Origin: Entamoeba invadens IP1
Lineage: Eukaryota > Evosea > Mastigamoebida > Endamoebidae
Direction: 5' to 3'
Length of the DNA stretch: 64,000 bases
Assembly (NCBI RefSeq): GCF_000330505.1
Contig: NW_004443556.1
Span: forward strand, 121,553-185,552
The notes beneath the pieces are model-generated. The model had not been told where the DNA came from and did not search any database. It saw only the letters and a list, made by a program, of their open reading frames with translations. This document shows positions 1 to 10,736 of the stretch, piece by piece (within the stretch, counting starts at the first letter, position 1; the number at the start of each line of letters is the position of its first letter). The position numbers were made by a program, and so were the translations under genes.

Positions 1-705
1 TCGATAAAGATTGTAACACTCTTTAAAAAACAATAAAAATATACACACATACTCTCTTTTGATAAAACTTTAATGTTTAATTTATATTTACAACTAAAAA
101 ATACTTAAAGAACACCTCGAGCGAGTAATTTTAACGCGACTAGTCTAATGAAATAATCAACACATTTTTCAAATTATTATCATCTACTTGAAACTTCCGG
201 TTATATTCAATAGCATATTGAATATTGTTATTTTACTCTTGTTTATATGACTTAGTATTATCTCAATAAAATTTATGTTTTTAAATATTTAGTGATACAT
301 CGTTAATATACTTTTTATATAAAGTTTTTAATAAAGACGGAAAAATAATTGTGTGCCGCTTACACATCAAGTTTTTAAGGTTTCGATGTTATTATTGGAG
401 TTTGTGTTGTTGGTAGTAAAGTTGTTGTTATTTGCATGTGTTGCTTTCAAAAGCATTTTATGATGGTAACTCACCAAGTTGTATTTAATCTAATTGATAA
501 TTTAAAAAACAAAAAATTGTTCGAACTTCACGAACAAATTTTACAATTTCTTAAAGTAACATATTTTTTAAGTTGTTCATTATTTAAAAGCAAGTTTTGA
601 TTTTTTAAAGTGTTATTAATTATTTAATTTCAAAATCCTTTTATCAAAAGAGAGTATGTGTGTATATTTTTATTGTTTTTTAAAGAGTGTTACAATCTTT
701 ATCGA
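1..705. mobile_element. Foldback/MITE-like element with 67-bp perfect terminal inverted repeats
   Basis: Bases 1-67 are the exact reverse complement of 639-705 (starting TCGATAAAGATTGTAACACT on the left). The ~570 bp between the arms is AT-rich, has no credible reading frame, and carries a smaller internal palindrome around 517-540 (TTGTTCGAACTTCACGAACAA). This is the architecture of a non-autonomous DNA transposon. The window begins at the first base of the left arm, so the arm may extend further and no target duplication can be checked. Confidence 0.85.
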
Positions 706-2520
706 ACAAAATTACACATTTATGAGACAAATTTTTATTGTTTTGAAACAAAATTGAATATAGGTGCAATTTTAATTTGTTTTGAGACAAATTCAATTTA
801 TTATGAGACTTGTTTCATTTGAATCCGAACTAACTGTACTCAAAAACAAAAATGTAACAAATATAACTTGTGACAATTTTCGTTTGTACAGATCCCAGAA
901 AAACATACCGGCACAGAAAAAACGACCGGCATAGAATAATTTATAGTATATTATAGTTTTTTTTTCTTTTTTTACAAAATTTTTATTGAAAAAACTATTA
1001 AATAGTTTTCAGAAACCATTTTTATAGTTTGCCGGTCAGTTTTTCTTTGCTGGTCGGTTTTTCCGGGGTTTGTAATTATTTATCTCTCCACAAAATAGCA
1101 ATAAATATAAAAACACATCTTTACAGTGCTTATTTTTTTGCGGTTTTACTATAAATAATAAAACAAACTGTTAAATGTATTTTTTTGTAAGAAAGAACGT
1201 TTATTATTAACAAATCATTTTTATATTTCATATTATTATCCATTTAATACAGTATAAATGTTTAAGGAAATACACCGCAAAAGCATAAATTTAAAAACAC
1301 AATTGAATTTTGGATCAATTCATTCGTCAACTTTTGTTATTCTGTAATACTATTATTTACACTCTCCCCAGTATTCAAACTTTTATTCAATATTGAAAAA
1401 CAATGAATAATTTAAATTTATCTGTTAGCGATATTTTATTGTTTAAAAATGACTTTATCAATACAAAATACGATCTTTATTATTCCCTTTATGTTTTAAA
1501 AATATATTCACCTAGAAAAAGACCACAAACCGCGTTTTATATTTTGCTGTTTAAAAAAATACAAATAATATTGAATTTAAAACAAATATATTCATGATAA
1601 ACATAATGTTTTATTGATAAATTATAAACCAATGAGTCAGAAGTCATATCATCATTGTTTTTTAAGTATTTGTTTGTTATATTAGTAAAATAATTATCAG
1701 CAAAATTATTTAAAATATGAAATACCTTTTCTAAAAACACTTTATTTATTTTTATAAATTAAAATACAAATAATTTTTATAGCTATAATTTAACCTTCGA
1801 CATTTTACATATTTATATTTTTTTTAATCAGATGAAATTAATAATGCTACTTTTTAATTAATTTTAACCAATCAATTAAATTGTTCATTATAGTAAATAT
1901 ATAACAAATAAACTAAAAATTGTTAAATGTGAAGGCCTAAATGAACAACCTCCAGTTAACATACCAAGTCTATTTTTAAGACAAACACAAATCGTTAATT
2001 ATGTTAGTATATTCATAGTTATCAATAGTTTAAATGTCTAAATTCATACCCATTTCAACGTCAAATTGAACGACTGTCTGAGTGAATTATTTAATTAACA
2101 AGAAAACAACTTCAAATTTTTGAACAACCATAAAAAGCTCAAAAAAGGCACAAATTATTTATAAAAATCTCTTTACATTGATTCTCCCCACTTTGTTAGC
2201 CTCTGAGCAGCCAAAACAATAAAGAAGTCGATCAATACCCATTTAAAACACAGAGTACATATGTATAAATAGAATTACTTGGAAATCCAAAAAAAAACGA
2301 ATTTTAGAATAAAAAAAAGACTAACGAAAATAGAAAGGAACTGTCCTCATCTTCTTCAAACCAAAAACACCAAAAAGGGCATTTCCATTTTAAAATGCTT
2401 TAAAGTCACATTTGGGCAAACCTGAAGTTTTCCGTTTCTTTTTTGTAACTTAGGGAAAGAAATCGATATATTTAATAAATTAAGAATGGATACAATTCGT
2501 TTGTAACTTCAAAAAACAGA
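706..2520. other. AT-rich intergenic region
   Basis: No supported gene. It holds the TA-flanked MITE at 889-1072 and a few loose copies of a TGAGACAAATT-like word at 722-810. The short open frames near 1400-1740 are pure AT-rich sequence with no family features. Confidence 0.6.
889..1072. mobile_element. 184-bp MITE with degenerate ~48-bp inverted ends and TA target duplication
   Basis: The left end (CAGATCCCAGAAAAACATAC) and the reverse complement of the right end (CAAACCCCGGAAAAACCGAC) pair over about 48 bp, including a shared GACCGGCA block. A TA dinucleotide sits immediately outside each end (887-888 and 1073-1074). TA duplications and ends starting CA are typical of Tc1/mariner/pogo elements; size is close to the 181-bp element at 29851. 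Confidence 0.75.
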
Positions 2521-3315
2521 ATGGAGTCTCGAAAAGGCAACACCAGTAGGAGTAAGAAAGCGTTCAACACAAGTGCATTGGTCTACTGCTCTCTTGAGAT
2601 GGGCGCACACATCAAATTCATACGTTCCAAAATCTCACAGAACTCTTTGAAAGTCTTGAGAGGAGAAGAAGTCAAATGGGACTTTAAAAGCACCACAGAC
2701 AACACACGCCATTTTATGGAGCAGTCGGACATCTTTTGTGATAAAATGACTGTTTTAGTTGAAACTGCACGAATAAGAAAGGTAACTGAGTTACTCATTG
2801 ATTGGAAAACACTGAATTCCGTTGAACCAAAGTCTTCCATGAGTAGTGTTGATGCCACACAACGATGGAAAGACTTGGACTATAATCAAGACTGTAGGAA
2901 CAAAGAAGCCTGCTTTGTGAATTACTTGTCATACAATTTACTCCAATTTGGATACTCCTTTTCTATTAATATCTCTCGTATTAAACCCTCAAAGAAAACA
3001 GCCAATTTCTTTATCTGGTCAGAGATATATACCCCAGACAACACAGTCATTGGCGTCAACAAAACCCCCCTCTTGGTGTCATTCATCCACCACGTCGAAA
3101 GTTTGTTAAACAGATCGAAGACGTCATGGATCGGATCGGATGACATTGCGCATAACTTCGCAAAGAACTCGCTTGTCGCGTCTACTGAGGCGGAAGATTC
3201 CCCTCAGACCCCAAGCGCGTTTAAACCACTCACAGACTCTCACTACTGTGTACTGCAAAACTTTGCTTTCACACAAACCCACCCATTTATACTCAACACA
3301 TTCGCATGTTATTGA
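2521..3315 (+). CDS. Hypothetical protein, 264 aa
   Basis: A single-exon ATG-started reading frame with GC content and codon use like neighbouring real genes. I do not recognise a family. There is no signal peptide or obvious membrane segment; the N-terminus is basic and serine-rich (MESRKGNTSRSKK), a central stretch around residues 135-200 is aromatic and hydrophobic with alternating patterning suggestive of a beta-rich fold, and the tail is Thr/Pro-rich. It is followed after only 86 bp by the VPS13-like gene on the same strand. A GTTTGTAA motif just upstream of the ATG looks like a splice donor but the distance to the next AG is only about 21 nt, so I did not extend the gene upstream. Confidence 0.6.
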   Translation: MESRKGNTSRSKKAFNTSALVYCSLEMGAHIKFIRSKISQNSLKVLRGEEVKWDFKSTTDNTRHFMEQSDIFCDKMTVLVETARIRKVTELLIDWKTLNSVEPKSSMSSVDATQRWKDLDYNQDCRNKEACFVNYLSYNLLQFGYSFSINISRIKPSKKTANFFIWSEIYTPDNTVIGVNKTPLLVSFIHHVESLLNRSKTSWIGSDDIAHNFAKNSLVASTEAEDSPQTPSAFKPLTDSHYCVLQNFAFTQTHPFILNTFACY

Positions 3316-3340
3316 TTATTTGTTTTTCTTTGTTATTTGA

Positions 3341-3376
3341 AATGTTATTAAAATGTTATTAAAATGTTATTAAAAT
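3341..3376. repeat. Short tandem repeat, three copies of an 11-bp unit
   Basis: AAAATGTTATT is repeated three times in the 86-bp gap between the two flanking genes, just upstream of the ATG at 3402. Confidence 0.8.
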
Positions 3377-3401
3377 AACTTAAAAATAACTTAAAGAATT
3401 T

Positions 3402-6400
3402 ATGGGGTGGCTTGCAAGAATTATCATCTGGACTGCGTCTTTTTTCTTTCCACTTTGGATTCTTATAAAGTCCACTTGGGAAGGGCACTCCCTCGTGATT
3501 GGAAAGACGTCGTGTGCCGCTGCTTTTAAAGTGTCGAATATAACATTTAAAATTCATAACAACAGTCTTTTAATTAAAGCAAAGAAAACGAAAGGGTTTG
3601 TCCACTTTGAGGAATTGAAAAAAATTTTTCAAAATGCGATGAATATACAAACAAAAACAGCACCAAATTATTTACAAATGACTTTAAAAATGATCATCTC
3701 AAAAGTTTTTAATTTGGTTGTGGCACTTTTGAATATCAAGACGATTAAATTGGAATGTAAACAAATTACTGTGGTGTTTGGACTCATCACAGTCGAAGAA
3801 AATGACTTTCAAGTGTCTTATTTAATGGACACAAACACCATTGAACTGACTCAAAATAACACAACCATTAAATGTTTAAACAAGGTATTCACAATACAAA
3901 CAAAAGGACTTTTTATCACTGATAAGTTGTTAAAGATTGTCGAGTGTAAATTTATTTGTCGAGACGTCTCTGTGCTTCTTTCATTGGACATCAATTTTCC
4001 ATCACAAACGCAGCATAATATTGTTTTAAGAATTCCTCCAATCTTGCTCTTTAAAAATACAACTGAAAGTGTTGGGTCAATCGACTTAGGAAACCAAATT
4101 GAAATTTATGGCAACAAAATTACATTCAATAAAATTAACACTTTTGTATCCGAAAATTTTCTTGTTATGCTCCAATTGGTGGACCTTTTGGTGTTTAAAA
4201 AAGTTGTTGGAGAAAAGCCGAAGTTATCAGTACGTGGGTCGTGTAATCAATTTGACATCTTTGTTACTGTAAATAAAGAAAAACTTTTGTTGTCATTACT
4301 AACAATCGACTTTTCTTTTGAAAGGGGTTTAATAAATTACACCACAAAAAGTGTTCAATTGTTGACTCAAAATGTCGTACTTCAAAATGTTGTTGCAATT
4401 TTGGACAACTTCTCTTTGTCACAAACAAACACAACAACATCCATCACAACACAAAAAGTGACAGTGACAATTAACAAAATGACTGTACTCACTGCTTTAA
4501 ATATCATAAACACTTGTTCTCAATATAAATCACAAATTGTAGATGTCAAAGAATTGTTTATTTGTGACTCTTTTGGAGAAGAAAATTTACTGTTTTTCGT
4601 TGTCTCTATTGCTGAAATTGAAATAACCTTTTCAGACAATAAAACTGTGAACCACAAAATAACAGTTTTCATATCAAAACCAATGTATTCACAAAATAGT
4701 GTATCATGTGACTCAAGTCACATTTTATTTAATACTACAAAATGTGCTGTGATTACTTCAATTACACTATTTGATATGTTCACAACTCCACATTTGGAGA
4801 TACGAACGTGCCAATTACTTTCACACCCAACAGACTTCATTCGAATGAAAAACGTGTTAAGTGACATTTGTTCAGTATTGTCAAATGAATTATGTCAAAT
4901 AATAAATGTTACTCCATACACTCTATGTATCACCACTTCAAAACAAATTATTGTACTCCCCAACTCGATTTCTGATGATGAAATAATTTTTGGTGAGTCG
5001 TTTAATGTGACTATTAACAATGAAAGCACTTTAATACACTTTCCGTACAACAAAATTGTATTTAAAAATTCCAGCCTTGATGTTAAATTGCGAAAGAACA
5101 AAATTACATTTTGTGGCGGTTTTATTATCAAAAACAGTTTGACCAAGTCTGTTGTTTTAACCTTTCCAAAAACGTCAAAATGTCTGTCACCTTCTGAAAA
5201 GTACTGTTTTGACGTTATAAATAAAAAAGAAAGACTTTCACTAATTTACAATGAACTTGCCTTGTCGTATCAATCAATGGAAACTATGGAAGACATTTTC
5301 TGTGATGAACAACACTCCCTTGTGATTAAGAAGAGTGGCCCAAATGTTGTGAAACTGAAACCATCGCGAAGAATAAGTAATGGACTTCCTTTCATTATAC
5401 ACGTAAATGCTATTAACAACACGCGGACAAATATCTTGTTGTATCCCAAAGAGAATATCTGTGTGTTTCCATACAATTCTGTGATATACACACTGTCGTT
5501 CATTGTGAATAAAGTGTGTTACAACAACATTAAAATTGGACAAGATTTTGTATTGCTAGATCAGCAGTGTATAGTGCACATTCACAATTGTATTAATACT
5601 ATCGTCTTCTGTGCAGATTTGGTCATCACTAACACAACTGATTTAAAACTCTTTTACTTCCCAGAGAAATTTGTTTTCTTGAAGGGAGGACGACCAATAC
5701 ATCCAGTTGTTATAACAGACAACACAAAAGAATTGTTTATTGGTGTTTCGACGTTAAGTGTCACACAAATAGATAATGACATGGAGCTTTATAATGACAC
5801 CAAAGTGTACAAACTGACATCACGAAAAAGAGTTTATTATGAAGAAAAGAGTAATGATATTATGTCTTATCTTATTGAAATCACACACAAATACGTGATC
5901 AAAAATAGCTCTGAAAACACAGAAATCGTTGCGATACATTTCAGTGGAGAAACGCTCTTTTTAAATAGTCGAGAGAGTAAACCTCTTGTTTTCGACCAGA
6001 ATAGAACATCCCAAATTAAGTTTGGTGTCTCGGGAGGTAACAACGACTTTGAAATATGTTGGAGTTCATTGTTCGATGTTGAAAAGGTCTTTCAAAATGC
6101 GGCGATGATCGAAATAAATAAAACTGATAAGACGATATCCACACAATTGGAAGATGGAATTTTGGTACTCAAAGTGACTCATAAAACTATGATGGAAGTC
6201 GTCAATACAACATCTTTGGTATTTTCATTTGAACAATCCGGACAACCACAAAAGTTTTTGATACTCCCAAACCAAAAACTTCCTTTAAATTTGCCCGACC
6301 CATTTGGGAAAAAAGCACTCAAATTGGAGTACAACAACGAAGAATGTGAAATTCCTTTAACAAAAAATGGGAATTACAAAATAGAAGGAAGTCCAGTGGT

Positions 6401-7094
6401 CTATCTCTCGGTGACTACTTTGCCACTCGTCATCGTGTTTGCAGAGACAAAAACGAAAAACCCAAACACAAAACTCTTTTCCTTGAAAACGCTTGACGTG
6501 CTCTTCAAGCCAAGTGTACACGTATCAGACATTTCTATTACAAAAGAAGAACTCCCGAAATTTTGCGCCAAACACAACCAACTCACAAAATCATATTCTA
6601 AGCGTCACTCTCAAAAATTATTTATTTACAAATGCTCAGCAGAAAAAGTGAATGTCGAAGTGGATACCATTGATACACTCACAACTTTTAATAAAGTCCA
6701 GGCAAGTTGCATCGTTCAAGATTGGACTGTTCTTTCCATCGAAATCGTCCCTCCACCTTTGGCTCTGCAAATAACACAAAAATTAAAAAATGTTATATAT
6801 AACAAAAATGACACGTTCGACGTAAAGAGTGTGATAGCCATTCCACCTCTTGTAATGACTCCATTCACTCTTTCTGTGTGTTTGAAAGACTTTTTCGACT
6901 TGAGGGGCATCCAGTTTTCCTTCAGTTCGTTCAGTAGCGATAAGTGTTCTTTGCCTCACTTTTTAGTGACGGTCTTCCAGTTCTACGAGTCGCAAGCTTA
7001 TGACCAAATACCACGCGTTGCACGGTCTGCTCTTGTGGCCAACTTCCCAGTCGACGCTCTTCTGAAGTTGTTATACTCATTGTCTGCACACTAA
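3402..7094 (+). CDS. Short VPS13-like / bridge-like lipid-transfer protein with six VAB-type modules (1230 aa)
   Basis: An N-terminal hydrophobic segment (about residues 5-24) is followed by ~470 residues of long alternating beta-strand pattern. From about residue 498 there are six modules, beginning near 498, 574, 665, 740, 830 and 932, each centred on an Asn-x-Ser/Thr motif (for example INVTPYTL, ITNTTDLKLF, VVNTTSLVF) followed by hydrophobic strands. Six repeats with an invariant Asn is the known layout of the VPS13 adaptor-binding (VAB) domain. The C-terminus (QDWTVLSIEIVPPPLALQ, then a terminal helical stretch) resembles the end of VPS13. VPS13 proteins carry lipids between organelles at contact sites. 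It is far shorter than the usual ~3000 residues, lacks a clear chorein N-terminus, and instead begins with a membrane segment as in Hobbit/Csf1-type relatives. The assignment rests on pattern only. Confidence 0.5.
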   Translation: MGWLARIIIWTASFFFPLWILIKSTWEGHSLVIGKTSCAAAFKVSNITFKIHNNSLLIKAKKTKGFVHFEELKKIFQNAMNIQTKTAPNYLQMTLKMIISKVFNLVVALLNIKTIKLECKQITVVFGLITVEENDFQVSYLMDTNTIELTQNNTTIKCLNKVFTIQTKGLFITDKLLKIVECKFICRDVSVLLSLDINFPSQTQHNIVLRIPPILLFKNTTESVGSIDLGNQIEIYGNKITFNKINTFVSENFLVMLQLVDLLVFKKVVGEKPKLSVRGSCNQFDIFVTVNKEKLLLSLLTIDFSFERGLINYTTKSVQLLTQNVVLQNVVAILDNFSLSQTNTTTSITTQKVTVTINKMTVLTALNIINTCSQYKSQIVDVKELFICDSFGEENLLFFVVSIAEIEITFSDNKTVNHKITVFISKPMYSQNSVSCDSSHILFNTTKCAVITSITLFDMFTTPHLEIRTCQLLSHPTDFIRMKNVLSDICSVLSNELCQIINVTPYTLCITTSKQIIVLPNSISDDEIIFGESFNVTINNESTLIHFPYNKIVFKNSSLDVKLRKNKITFCGGFIIKNSLTKSVVLTFPKTSKCLSPSEKYCFDVINKKERLSLIYNELALSYQSMETMEDIFCDEQHSLVIKKSGPNVVKLKPSRRISNGLPFIIHVNAINNTRTNILLYPKENICVFPYNSVIYTLSFIVNKVCYNNIKIGQDFVLLDQQCIVHIHNCINTIVFCADLVITNTTDLKLFYFPEKFVFLKGGRPIHPVVITDNTKELFIGVSTLSVTQIDNDMELYNDTKVYKLTSRKRVYYEEKSNDIMSYLIEITHKYVIKNSSENTEIVAIHFSGETLFLNSRESKPLVFDQNRTSQIKFGVSGGNNDFEICWSSLFDVEKVFQNAAMIEINKTDKTISTQLEDGILVLKVTHKTMMEVVNTTSLVFSFEQSGQPQKFLILPNQKLPLNLPDPFGKKALKLEYNNEECEIPLTKNGNYKIEGSPVVYLSVTTLPLVIVFAETKTKNPNTKLFSLKTLDVLFKPSVHVSDISITKEELPKFCAKHNQLTKSYSKRHSQKLFIYKCSAEKVNVEVDTIDTLTTFNKVQASCIVQDWTVLSIEIVPPPLALQITQKLKNVIYNKNDTFDVKSVIAIPPLVMTPFTLSVCLKDFFDLRGIQFSFSSFSSDKCSLPHFLVTVFQFYESQAYDQIPRVARSALVANFPVDALLKLLYSLSAH

Positions 7095-7255
7095 CTCGCG
7101 TTGTATGCGAAACTATCCACCAAGTTATAATTCAACTATAATTATAGTTACATTCCCTATTTCCCATCTTCAAATAATGAATAATAACTTATTAATAAAA
7201 ATATAGTACCCTGCAACACAAGGAGGCGAAACTGGAAAAGTAGTTAGAGTGTCCC

Positions 7256-8836
7256 ATGAGCTATATGTTGAATCCGACTATCATTCTTTTGAAGGACGGG
7301 ACCGACACAAGTCAGGGGAAGGGGCAGATCATTAGTAACATCAACGCGTGTCAGGCCATAGCGGACATTGTGAAGACAACACTTGGCCCACGTGGGATGG
7401 ACAAACTGTTTTTGGACAATGGGAAGATCTTAGTGACTAATGACGGTGCCACTGTTATGAAAAACTTGGATATCGTCCATCCGGCTGCTCAAGCACTTGT
7501 TGATATAGCAATGGCACAAGACTCTGAAGTGGGCGATGGGACTACAACCGTCGTAGTCTTAGCTGGGGAATTACTCTCGCAAGCTAAGAAGTTGATAGAA
7601 GATGGGATTCACTCGCAGGTCATCATTAAAGGGTTTCGAATGGCTGAGAAGAAAGCGAAGGAGACCATCAATGCGATGAAAATATCATTTGAGAAGAAAG
7701 ACCTGATCTCATACCTCCGCAATTGCGCTAAGACCTCGATGCAGAGCAAGTTGATTGCGATGCAACGGGAACACTTCACCGATATTGTTGTCCAGAGTGT
7801 GATGCAGTTGGACGACACCTTAGACATCGACATGATTGGGATCAAGAAAGAACAAGGCGGGTCGTTGGAAGACTCGTTCACATTAGAAGGCGTTGCGTTC
7901 AAGAAGTGTTTCTCATACGCAGGGTTCGAACAACAACCAAAGCTCTTTGTCAACCCTAAGATCATCTGCTTAAACATCGAACTTGAGCTGAAAAAGGAGA
8001 AGGACAATGCTGAAGTCCGTATCGATGACCCCACGCAGTACCAGAAAATTGTCGACGCCGAGTGGCAAATCCTCTACACGAAACTTGAAAACATCGTGAA
8101 GTCTGGAGCGAACATTGTCCTCTCCAAATTACCAATTGGAGACTTGGCAACACAATACTTTGCCGATCGTAAGATCTTCTGTGCTGGAAGAGTCGAAGAG
8201 CCGGACTTGAAACGCGTCTGTTTGGCGACGGGAGCGAAGATCCAAACGACGGTGAGTGAACTTGACGACACGGTGTTGGGGACTTGTGGGAAGTTTGAAG
8301 AGCAACAGATAGGGAAAGAGCGCTACAACTTGTTCAGCGGCTGCACGAAAGCGAAGAGCTCGACGATCATCTTGAGAGGCGGAGGAGAACATTTTATTGA
8401 TGAAGCTGAGCGATCGCTCCACGACGCGATTATGATAGTTCGACGAGCTATGAAACACAAAGAAATGGTCTGTGGAGGTGGAGCTGTTGAGATGGAAATA
8501 GCAAAGGAATTGAAGGAGTATGCGATGACTATTGAAGGGAAATTGCAATACGTTGTTTTGGGATATGCAAAGGCATTTGAAGGCATCCCACGCCAACTTG
8601 CGGACAACGCCGGGTTTGATCCCACGAACATCTTGAATTTACTCCGAAAGAAACACTCGGAAGGAGGGAAGTGGTTTGGCGTCGATGTCAATAACGAAAA
8701 TATCCTCGACATGATGGAAACTCAAGTGTGGGAACCGGCTCTTATCAAATTGAATGCAGTGGCTGCCGCTACTGAAGCCGCTGGGTTGATCATTTCGATC
8801 GACGAGACTATTAAGGCACCCGAGCACAAAAATTAA
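7256..8836 (+). CDS. CCT7: T-complex protein 1 subunit eta (CCT7)
   Basis: A 526-residue group II chaperonin subunit of full family length. It shows the nucleotide-binding signatures [22 protein letters not shown] and [16 protein letters not shown] in the N-terminal equatorial domain, and the C-terminal [13 protein letters not shown] and [10 protein letters not shown] signatures. The opening [22 protein letters not shown] is specific to the eta subunit (human CCT7 starts with nearly the same words). The product is one of eight subunits of the cytosolic TRiC/CCT ring that folds actin and tubulin with ATP. The ATG is at 7256; a second Met three codons later is possible. No intron is needed. GC content is high for the window, as expected of a highly expressed gene. 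Confidence 0.95.
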   Translation: MSYMLNPTIILLKDGTDTSQGKGQIISNINACQAIADIVKTTLGPRGMDKLFLDNGKILVTNDGATVMKNLDIVHPAAQALVDIAMAQDSEVGDGTTTVVVLAGELLSQAKKLIEDGIHSQVIIKGFRMAEKKAKETINAMKISFEKKDLISYLRNCAKTSMQSKLIAMQREHFTDIVVQSVMQLDDTLDIDMIGIKKEQGGSLEDSFTLEGVAFKKCFSYAGFEQQPKLFVNPKIICLNIELELKKEKDNAEVRIDDPTQYQKIVDAEWQILYTKLENIVKSGANIVLSKLPIGDLATQYFADRKIFCAGRVEEPDLKRVCLATGAKIQTTVSELDDTVLGTCGKFEEQQIGKERYNLFSGCTKAKSSTIILRGGGEHFIDEAERSLHDAIMIVRRAMKHKEMVCGGGAVEMEIAKELKEYAMTIEGKLQYVVLGYAKAFEGIPRQLADNAGFDPTNILNLLRKKHSEGGKWFGVDVNNENILDMMETQVWEPALIKLNAVAAATEAAGLIISIDETIKAPEHKN

Positions 8837-9017
8837 TCGACTTTTTGAGGTACGTTTTCACGTCTTTTGAATGTTTGGAACGTGTGTTGTATGAGTGACA
8901 CTGTACACAAGTGTGGATGTGATATAATTGAATGATAAAGAGTCACAATTGAAAGAGAAGTGTTCCACGAAACTTGTAATTAATAATAAATATAATACAC
9001 AATAGTACACTACACGA

Positions 9018-10736
9018 TCAATCAACGATCACTTCGACATCATCATCATCACCACAGGAGTCACCTAAGTCATTTATATACTTAAGTACTGTTCCGTTGG
9101 CATCTAACTCGATAAGACAGCAATCTGAAGGACACAACTGAATCAACGTTTTTAAGTGTTGGTCGATGGTGATCATCGAAAAGTAACAGGGCTTCTCACA
9201 GATTGGACAATTCCAATAACAGTTGTTAAGACAGTAATCTAACATCCCTTTCAAGTTAACGACGGTTGTGTGTTTGCATTCACATCCTCTCACTGGTATT
9301 TGGATCATTTGGAAACTTAACGGACATCGTAAATTGATTTGAGTCTTGCCCACAGAAACATCTTCACATTTGACCGACTTCTCTTCTTGTTTGAGAACAG
9401 AGTTGGGTGGTGCAGGTACCTCCTCCATCGGAAAGAATGTCTGTGTACTCCCTTTCACCACATTAGTATTCGACAACCCTTCATTCAAATCGTCATCGTC
9501 GTCAATATTGATGCAGTCCGTTGGAAAAACGGCTCTTTTTGTTTCAATCACCTTTATGACACTTTGAAAGTCGCAAAGTGCTTTGTACTGATTGTCAGGT
9601 TCATTCAGATTTAGCCCACTCTCAACGATTGTAAGTAATTCATCAATTTGTCTGTAGCTACACAACGAGATGACTAGAACAACATCACTCGAGTATTTGT
9701 TCACCATCACACTCAGGGAGTTCACACTCGAATAACAATTGGTGGTGATATCAAGTGGCTTTCTGACAACAGCGGGAGTCGAGTGCGGTTGTCCATAAAG
9801 TGGTTGCATGAGTCCGTCCAAATCCACAAAATTTGAGTTAGCGATGAGTTGTATGATGTATATATCTGCCGACTCCGTATTCGTCTTTGTGTCGAACACC
9901 CTCACTGTAATCCTTTGGTTGTTTTTCTTATTACCAATATTGATTTCCGTGCGCGCCTTATTTAACGGACTCAAAAACGGTTTGCAGTATAATATTTTGT
10001 CGATATAGTACTGTGGGTGTTGTGTTCTGAAGAATTCGACATTGAGAAGGTTCTGTTGCACGTCTGTGTTATAAGTATAACTAGTATTACTGGCGCTGTC
10101 ATCCTGGCAACACGCAGATTTCACATTTGGTGTGAATTTGTTGAAACCAGTAAAAGTGTTGTAAATGCTTTTGTAGATGTCGTTCGACAATTTAAAGGAG
10201 TAGTCAAGTAAGTTTTGTTGCGAACGTCTTGAACTTCCAAAAGATTGAGAAGAGATATTCTGAGTGCTTTGTAATGGACTTTGCGCAACATTTTGTGATG
10301 CGCTATTTGATCCAAAGTTTTTGGGAAGAGGTCGAATCTTATTGATCTTCTCTAACTCCATCTTCTCAGCCTCTTTCTTCGCATTAGTTATACTAAGCTC
10401 TTCCTCTTGACTACGACTTAGTTGTTGTGTTTTGTGTTGCGTTGCGACTGAAGTCTGAAACACTGAAGGGTTCAGTTCCCCCAATGATCCAATCGGAGCA
10501 GTTACAAGTTCCACTATATATTTGATATACGCCTTCTTCTTTGTGTTTCTCCTCTTGCGGAGCCTCAAGTCTGGAAATGTGTTTGAAATGATGTCTGCGA
10601 TCTTTTCTATCTGTGGAAGTGTGAGGTGTGCTATGCCCCCAGTTTCGGAAAAAAACATCGGGGCATTCGCAGTAGTAATTTTAAACTCTGTGAGTAACGA
10701 CTCACAAAGTTTAAATTGTGCAAGGACCGTATTCAT
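9018..10736 (-). CDS. PIAS/Siz-type SUMO E3 ligase (SP-RING)
   Basis: The 572-residue protein has an SP-RING/MIZ zinc finger at about 469-530: a CPLSF motif, PVRGCECKH, a hydrophobic helix and WNCPICEK, the exact spacing of PIAS/Siz ligases, which promote SUMO transfer from Ubc9. The region near residues 35-80 is SAP-like (helix, basic patch RKRRNTKKK, helix) and 215-385 is in the place of the PINIT substrate-binding domain. The protein ends in acidic residues plus VEVIVD, a textbook SUMO-interacting motif, positioned after the SP-RING just as in PIAS proteins. The domain order is therefore complete. It converges with CCT7 across a 180-bp gap. Confidence 0.85.
   Translation of the reverse strand: MNTVLAQFKLCESLLTEFKITTANAPMFFSETGGIAHLTLPQIEKIADIISNTFPDLRLRKRRNTKKKAYIKYIVELVTAPIGSLGELNPSVFQTSVATQHKTQQLSRSQEEELSITNAKKEAEKMELEKINKIRPLPKNFGSNSASQNVAQSPLQSTQNISSQSFGSSRRSQQNLLDYSFKLSNDIYKSIYNTFTGFNKFTPNVKSACCQDDSASNTSYTYNTDVQQNLLNVEFFRTQHPQYYIDKILYCKPFLSPLNKARTEINIGNKKNNQRITVRVFDTKTNTESADIYIIQLIANSNFVDLDGLMQPLYGQPHSTPAVVRKPLDITTNCYSSVNSLSVMVNKYSSDVVLVISLCSYRQIDELLTIVESGLNLNEPDNQYKALCDFQSVIKVIETKRAVFPTDCINIDDDDDLNEGLSNTNVVKGSTQTFFPMEEVPAPPNSVLKQEEKSVKCEDVSVGKTQINLRCPLSFQMIQIPVRGCECKHTTVVNLKGMLDYCLNNCYWNCPICEKPCYFSMITIDQHLKTLIQLCPSDCCLIELDANGTVLKYINDLGDSCGDDDDVEVIVD

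Noticed and set aside
1403..1740. Overlapping short frames on both strands
   Set aside because: Asn/Ile/Tyr/Lys-only composition typical of random AT-rich DNA.
2467..2523. Upstream exon for the 264-aa gene using a GTTTGTAA donor
   Set aside because: The implied intron would be only about 21 nt, below anything else seen here.
2521..7094. Joining the 264-aa gene to the VPS13-like gene as one protein
   Set aside because: No donor/acceptor pair with matching phase was evident in the 86-bp gap, which holds a tandem repeat and stops in all frames.
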